The position numbers and the translations under genes were made by a program. The notes under the pieces are model-generated. The model made no database searches. It saw only the letters and a list, made by a program, of their open reading frames with translations, and was not told the origin of the DNA. This document shows, piece by piece, positions 60,167 through 64,000 of a DNA stretch of 64,000 nucleotides (its first letter is position 1; every line of letters starts with the position of its first letter). Origin of the DNA: Flavobacteriaceae bacterium (GTDB lineage Bacteria; Bacteroidota; Bacteroidia; Flavobacteriales; Flavobacteriaceae); the NCBI GenBank assembly GCA_027490305.1, contig JAIXYI010000063.1:1-64000 (forward strand). Reading direction: 5' to 3'.

Positions 60167-62077
60167 ATGAAAAACAGCGTTGCCGAACGGATAGCCGATT
60201 TCCTCGGAGCCTATCCGCCCTTCAACTACCTTACCCACGACGAGCTGCTGCGCGTCGCCGCGGATGTGCGCGTATTGAGTCTCGAAAAGAACAAGATGAT
60301 TTTCCAGATCAACGATGCGTTGCACGCGTATTTTTATGTAGTGGCGTCGGGAGTCATCAATCTTTTTACCATTTCGGATGCGGAAGAAACGCTTCTCAAC
60401 CGCTGTGAACCCGGCGACATCCTGGGCCTGCGCCCGTTTTTTGCCAAGAACAATTATATGATGACGGCGAAGGCGCGCGAGGAAAGTATCGTCTACGCCA
60501 TTCCCATCGATTCGTTTCGCCCGTTTGCCCTGACGAATGCAGAGGTGTTGGACTTCCTCTTACAGAGTTTTGCCAGCACGGCACGCGGAACGGTAACGGC
60601 GGGAAAAGGAAAGCTGCTGAATGACAGCGTGCAACTAACCGATGGCACAACCGAAATCCAGTTTTTTCAATCGCTGGATTACAACCGGACGCCGCTGCTC
60701 GTGTCACCCGGACATCCCGTGCAACAGGTGGCGCAACAAATGACCGATAACCTCACGGGCTGTGCGATTGTGCAGGAAAAGAATATCCCATTGGGATGGA
60801 TTACCGATGCGGATATACGCGCTAAGATTGCCACCGGACGATTTTCGGCTACGACCGAAGTGCGGAATGTCATGGCCTCAAACGTCATTACCGTGCCCGA
60901 GAACCTGTCGTTGGCGGAGGCCCAATTGGCGATGCTCCGGCACAACGTCTCGTTTCTTTGTGTTACGATCGACGGTTCCGAACGTTCGCCGATACGGGGC
61001 GTGGTGTCGCAACACGACCTGATTGCCGCACAGGCGAACAACCCGGGTGTGTTGATTAAAGAGATCAAACGCGCGGCGGCCCCTTCAGAACTGAAAGAAC
61101 TGCGGGAGAAACTGGCGGATTTCATACGTATTTCCATCGACAATAAAATCCCGTTGTCGCATATTAGCAATATTGCCGGCGAGGTGAATATCGCGTTGGT
61201 GAAACGGGCCATCGACCTGGCGGTTCTGGATTTTGGCTCCCCTCCTGCCCGATTCTCGTGGCTGATTGTCGGTAGCCAGGGTCGAAAGGAACAACTGCTG
61301 CTCACCGACCAGGACAGCTTTTTGGTTTTTGAGGATGTGGCGCCGGAGAAATACAAAGAAGTCAAAGATTACTTCCTGCGACTGGCGCGGCGCACCAACC
61401 AGATTTTAGAGGAAGTGGGATACGCATCATCACCGGACGGTATCGTGGCGGGTAATCCGTTGTGGTGTCGCTCGCTCTCTGACTGGCTGCACCAATATGA
61501 AGAATGGATGACGAATCCGGGTTCGAAAGCCGAATCAAGCCATGCCATCTTCTTTGATTACGAACTGGCGTATGGCGAAACCTTGCTGGAAGAAGCGCTT
61601 ACGGAAGTCATTTTCCGTCATACGAAAAACAAGAAATTCCTGGCGCTGTTGGCGACGGAAGCCCTGAAACGGCCATTACCCCTGAGCTTTTTCAAGAATT
61701 TTATCGTAGAGGAAGATGGTCCGCATAAGGATTTGTTCGATATCAAAAACCGTGGACTCCTGATCTACGCCGATATGGCGCGGGTGCTGTCGCTGAGCCT
61801 GAATATTAAGGGTATCAACAACACCTTTGCCCGTTTTCGGCAGTTGGCCATGACCGAATCCAAGTACACCGATGCGTACCAAAATGCGGCAGAGGCTTTC
61901 CAGACCCTACAGAAATTCCGCGCGGTCAATGGCTTACGCAATGGCACGAACGGGCAGTTTATTTCTATTGAAGAGCTATCCAAAAACGATCGTGAACGGT
62001 TGAAAAACTGCTTCCTTCCGTTGAAAGACCTTGAAGAAATCCTGAAACACAAGTTCCAGCTTACGTATTTTTCCTGA
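60167..62077 (+). CDS. Cyclic-nucleotide-binding, CBS-pair, DUF294 nucleotidyltransferase-like protein
   Basis: A 636-residue regulatory protein. Domains in order: cNMP-binding-like (about 15-130, LYPPFNYLTHDEL... YVVASGVINLFT, CEPGDILGLRPFF), a CBS pair (about 165-300, CAIVQEKNIPLGWITDADI, VMASNVITVPENLSLAEAQ), the DUF294 nucleotidyltransferase core (about 350-450) with GSQGRKEQLLLTDQDSF holding the GS and DxD catalytic residues, and the helical DUF294_C region. GlnD-like in its NTase part. Homologues recur beside acetyl-CoA synthetase and acetate-transport genes, as here. It overlaps the next gene by one base. It may modify a partner in response to nucleotides; untested. Confidence 0.87.
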   Translation: MKNSVAERIADFLGAYPPFNYLTHDELLRVAADVRVLSLEKNKMIFQINDALHAYFYVVASGVINLFTISDAEETLLNRCEPGDILGLRPFFAKNNYMMTAKAREESIVYAIPIDSFRPFALTNAEVLDFLLQSFASTARGTVTAGKGKLLNDSVQLTDGTTEIQFFQSLDYNRTPLLVSPGHPVQQVAQQMTDNLTGCAIVQEKNIPLGWITDADIRAKIATGRFSATTEVRNVMASNVITVPENLSLAEAQLAMLRHNVSFLCVTIDGSERSPIRGVVSQHDLIAAQANNPGVLIKEIKRAAAPSELKELREKLADFIRISIDNKIPLSHISNIAGEVNIALVKRAIDLAVLDFGSPPARFSWLIVGSQGRKEQLLLTDQDSFLVFEDVAPEKYKEVKDYFLRLARRTNQILEEVGYASSPDGIVAGNPLWCRSLSDWLHQYEEWMTNPGSKAESSHAIFFDYELAYGETLLEEALTEVIFRHTKNKKFLALLATEALKRPLPLSFFKNFIVEEDGPHKDLFDIKNRGLLIYADMARVLSLSLNIKGINNTFARFRQLAMTESKYTDAYQNAAEAFQTLQKFRAVNGLRNGTNGQFISIEELSKNDRERLKNCFLPLKDLEEILKHKFQLTYFS

Positions 62078-62679
62078 TGCTCGACTGGCTTAAGAATATC
62101 AACAAAGATTATCCTGACTTCTGGCGGGCGTACTTGTCGAAATTCGACGAGAAGCCGACCCGTATCGTGGCGCTCAGTACCAAAACCACGGGCACTGATT
62201 ACAAGAAAGATGTAATTGTATCCATCGGCGCGGTGGCCATCGAGAGCGACCAAGTGCTGATTGGCGATAATTTTGAAGTCGTACTGTTGCAATATGTCTT
62301 CAACCACGACAACGGCCTATCGAACGAATTTATCGTCGAAAGCCAATCGCCCAAACTCGTCGAACCGCAGGCCATCCAGCAATTTATCGAATACCTTGAG
62401 AATGCGACATTGGTGGGCCACCGGGTCGATTTCGATGTCGAGATGCTGAACGAGGCGTTGGACCGCATCCACGCGGGGCGACTCAAGAACGAAGCGCTTG
62501 ATGTCGAAGTAATGTACCGCAAATGGAAAGACCTTAACGACGGTCGTCATTTCGGACTTGACGATATGTGTGCGGAGTTTAAGATTCCGGTATCCGACCG
62601 GGTATCCGCTGCGGAAGATGCCTACGCGGTAGCCCTTCTTTTCCTGAAACTCAAATCGCGTTTACAGCTTAAAATCTGA
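62077..62679 (+). CDS. DnaQ-fold 3'-5' exonuclease-like protein with lost catalytic residues
   Basis: A 200-residue DEDDh-fold protein. Motif I, normally DxE, reads VALSTKTTGTDYKKD with Ser34 and Lys36 in those places; motif II keeps Asp120 in VGHRVDFDVEMLNEAL; motif III keeps Asp181 in RVSAAEDAYAVALLFLKL but Val176 replaces the usual His. Nuclease activity is therefore doubtful. Such exonuclease-like genes are often paired with CBS/DUF294 genes next to acs, as here, and the stop-start overlap (ATGA) implies a complex. Likely a binding or regulatory partner, by inference. Confidence 0.82.
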   Translation: MLDWLKNINKDYPDFWRAYLSKFDEKPTRIVALSTKTTGTDYKKDVIVSIGAVAIESDQVLIGDNFEVVLLQYVFNHDNGLSNEFIVESQSPKLVEPQAIQQFIEYLENATLVGHRVDFDVEMLNEALDRIHAGRLKNEALDVEVMYRKWKDLNDGRHFGLDDMCAEFKIPVSDRVSAAEDAYAVALLFLKLKSRLQLKI

Positions 62680-62699
62680 TTGCCATTCCTTCCCATAAA

Positions 62700-62729
62700 A
62701 AAAGGCGGTCACTTTCGTAGCCGCCTTTT
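62700..62729. terminator. Bidirectional terminator between exonuclease-like gene and acs
   Basis: AAAAGGCGG (62700-62708) pairs with CCGCCTTTT (62721-62729) with a 12-base loop; A and T runs on both sides. Confidence 0.85.
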
Positions 62730-62749
62730 CCGTTTGTAAATGGTTATGG

Positions 62750-64000
62750 TTAGATGCGTTCGTTCTTGATCTCGTCGACGATCTCGGGATTAAGCAATGT
62801 GGACGTATCTCCAAAACTGGAGAAATCCCCTTCCGCTATTTTCCGTAAGATGCGACGCATGATCTTGCCCGAACGTGTTTTCGGCAACCCAGATACGAAT
62901 TGGATCTTGTCGAGTTTGGCAATAGGCCCTACGTGATCCGAAATCATCTGGTTGATTTCTTTGCGAAGGTTGTCCTGGTTTCGGCTTTCGCCGGTTTCTT
63001 TCAGGATAACGTACCCATAGAGTGCATTTCCTTTGATATCATGAGGGAATCCGACGATGGCCGATTCTGCGACCGCCGGGTGTTCGTTGATGGCGTCTTC
63101 GATGGGCGCGGTTCCGAGGTTGTGTCCGGATACGATGATCACATCGTCTACCCGTCCGGTGATGCGGTAATAACCGACTTCATCGCGCAACGCCCCGTCA
63201 CCGGTGAAATACTTTCCTGGAAAGGCCGAAAAATACGTCTCCTTAAACCGTTGGTGGTCACCCCAAATGGTGCGTGCCATTGACGGCCACGGGAATTTGA
63301 TGCACAGGCTTCCGGTTACGGAATTACCTTCAATCTCATTACGCAGCTCGTCCATCAGCACCGGCTGGATACCCGGCAACGGCAGCGACGCATACGTCGG
63401 TTTGGTCGGCGTGACAAAGGCAATTGGTGAAATCATGATACCGCCTGTTTCCGTTTGCCACCAGGTATCGACCAGCGGGCAGCGTTTTCCGCCCACGTGG
63501 TCGTTGTACCAGTTCCAGGCCTCTTCGTTGATGGGCTCACCTACCGACCCGATAACGCGTAAGCTCTTGAGTGGGAAGGGTTGCACGTATTCGAGGTTTT
63601 CTTTCGCAAGCGATCGGATAGCGGTCGGTGCGGTATAGAAATGGGTGATTTTGTGTTTTTCGATGACGTGCCAGAAGCGGCTGAAGTCGGGATACGATGG
63701 TACACCTTCGAAAATCACGGTCGTGGCACCGTTCAGCAGCGGTCCGTATAAAATATAGGAATGTCCGGTGATCCATCCGATGTCGGCCGTACACCAGAAA
63801 ATATCATTCTCTTCATAGGAAAAGACGTTTTTGAAGGTGTACGCCGTGTAGACCATGTAGCCCGCCGTCGTGTGCAGCATGCCCTTCGGCTTTCCGGTTG
63901 ATCCTGAGGTGTAGAGGATAAACAGCGGATCTTCCGCGTCCATGATCTCGGCCACATTGTTGCCAATGGCTTCGTTCATAAGCGGTTCGAGCCACTGGTC
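62750..64000 (-). CDS. acs: Acetyl-CoA synthetase, C-terminal part (runs off the window)
   Basis: At least 416 residues of an AMP-forming acetyl-CoA synthetase are visible; the frame is open to the window edge (DQWLEPLMNEAIG at the edge), so the N-terminal third or more is missing. The ATP-binding loop FILYTSGSTGKPKG, the acetate-pocket region TWWQTETGGIM, the hinge YYRITGRVDDVIIVSGHNLG and the C-terminal SGKIMRRILRK with the acetylation-sensitive Lys are intact. It turns acetate into acetyl-CoA for the TCA cycle. The ATG at 63979 is internal. Convergent with the CBS/DUF294 and exonuclease-like genes, a recurrent acetate-metabolism neighbourhood. Confidence 0.93.
   Translation of the reverse strand, partial: DQWLEPLMNEAIGNNVAEIMDAEDPLFILYTSGSTGKPKGMLHTTAGYMVYTAYTFKNVFSYEENDIFWCTADIGWITGHSYILYGPLLNGATTVIFEGVPSYPDFSRFWHVIEKHKITHFYTAPTAIRSLAKENLEYVQPFPLKSLRVIGSVGEPINEEAWNWYNDHVGGKRCPLVDTWWQTETGGIMISPIAFVTPTKPTYASLPLPGIQPVLMDELRNEIEGNSVTGSLCIKFPWPSMARTIWGDHQRFKETYFSAFPGKYFTGDGALRDEVGYYRITGRVDDVIIVSGHNLGTAPIEDAINEHPAVAESAIVGFPHDIKGNALYGYVILKETGESRNQDNLRKEINQMISDHVGPIAKLDKIQFVSGLPKTRSGKIMRRILRKIAEGDFSSFGDTSTLLNPEIVDEIKNERI

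Noticed and set aside
62750-63979. Internal ATG at 63979 as the start of acs
   Set aside because: Frame remains open to the window edge and the N-terminal acetyl-CoA synthetase region is missing, so the ATG is internal.

Overview
The window reads as a chromosome segment of a Bacteroidota bacterium, most likely a Flavobacterium-like member of the Flavobacteriaceae. Signs are a type IX secretion C-terminal sorting domain, a fused E1 alpha-beta dehydrogenase, DUF4834-like and Spy-like small proteins, a laminarinase-type GH16 lipoprotein, a triple-Y-domain sugar sensor, and many promoters of the TAnnTTTG (-7) type. No rRNA, tRNA or CRISPR array was seen.

Layout. 1-1.53 kb: end-of-window fragment, a SUI1-type translation factor and a 2OG-Fe(II) oxygenase. 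1.6-21.7 kb: an accessory block bracketed by octanucleotide AATTAGCG-type repeats in opposite orientations and full of dispersed repeats. It holds an AT-rich part (HxlR regulator with an NAD(P)-binding partner, a 1194-residue GTPase-LRR-Roc-COR-TIR protein, a superinfection-immunity-like membrane protein, an unknown membrane protein) and a beta-glucan locus (T9SS-secreted protein, transmembrane regulator, glycosidase fused to an outer-membrane barrel, carbohydrate-binding lipoprotein, GH16 enzyme) without a SusC/SusD pair. 21.8-31.6 kb: branched-chain-type 2-oxoacid dehydrogenase E1, a decaying receiver/kinase/CheR/CheB cluster, two GNAT-type proteins, a serine-palmitoyltransferase-like enzyme, small proteins. 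31.7-37 kb: YfhO-like membrane protein, glycosyltransferase and flippase in one operon. 37.8-49.5 kb: two full-length uvrA paralogues about 6 kb apart, ECF sigma factor, endonuclease III without cluster cysteines, Bcp peroxiredoxin, an M1-peptidase-like protein without HExxH, LOG-family protein. 49.6-53.5 kb: small secreted, response-regulator, GH130 and four-helix-bundle genes among repeats. 53.8-57.1 kb: a gentisate-cleavage operon. 57.3-60 kb: GapN-type and zinc alcohol dehydrogenases. 60.1-64 kb: CBS/DUF294 nucleotidyltransferase-like protein plus a DnaQ-fold protein with lost catalytic residues, convergent with acs, which runs off the window.

How genes work together. The glucan locus can sense, bind and cut beta-glucan at the surface. 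The gentisate operon can turn gentisate into pyruvate and fumarate through maleate, with no glutathione step apparent. The DUF294/exonuclease pair next to acs matches a recurring neighbourhood of acetate metabolism and suggests a regulatory role. Degenerate 7-nt-period repeats of several sequence families fill many intergenic gaps and in one place have been read into the C-terminus of a protein.
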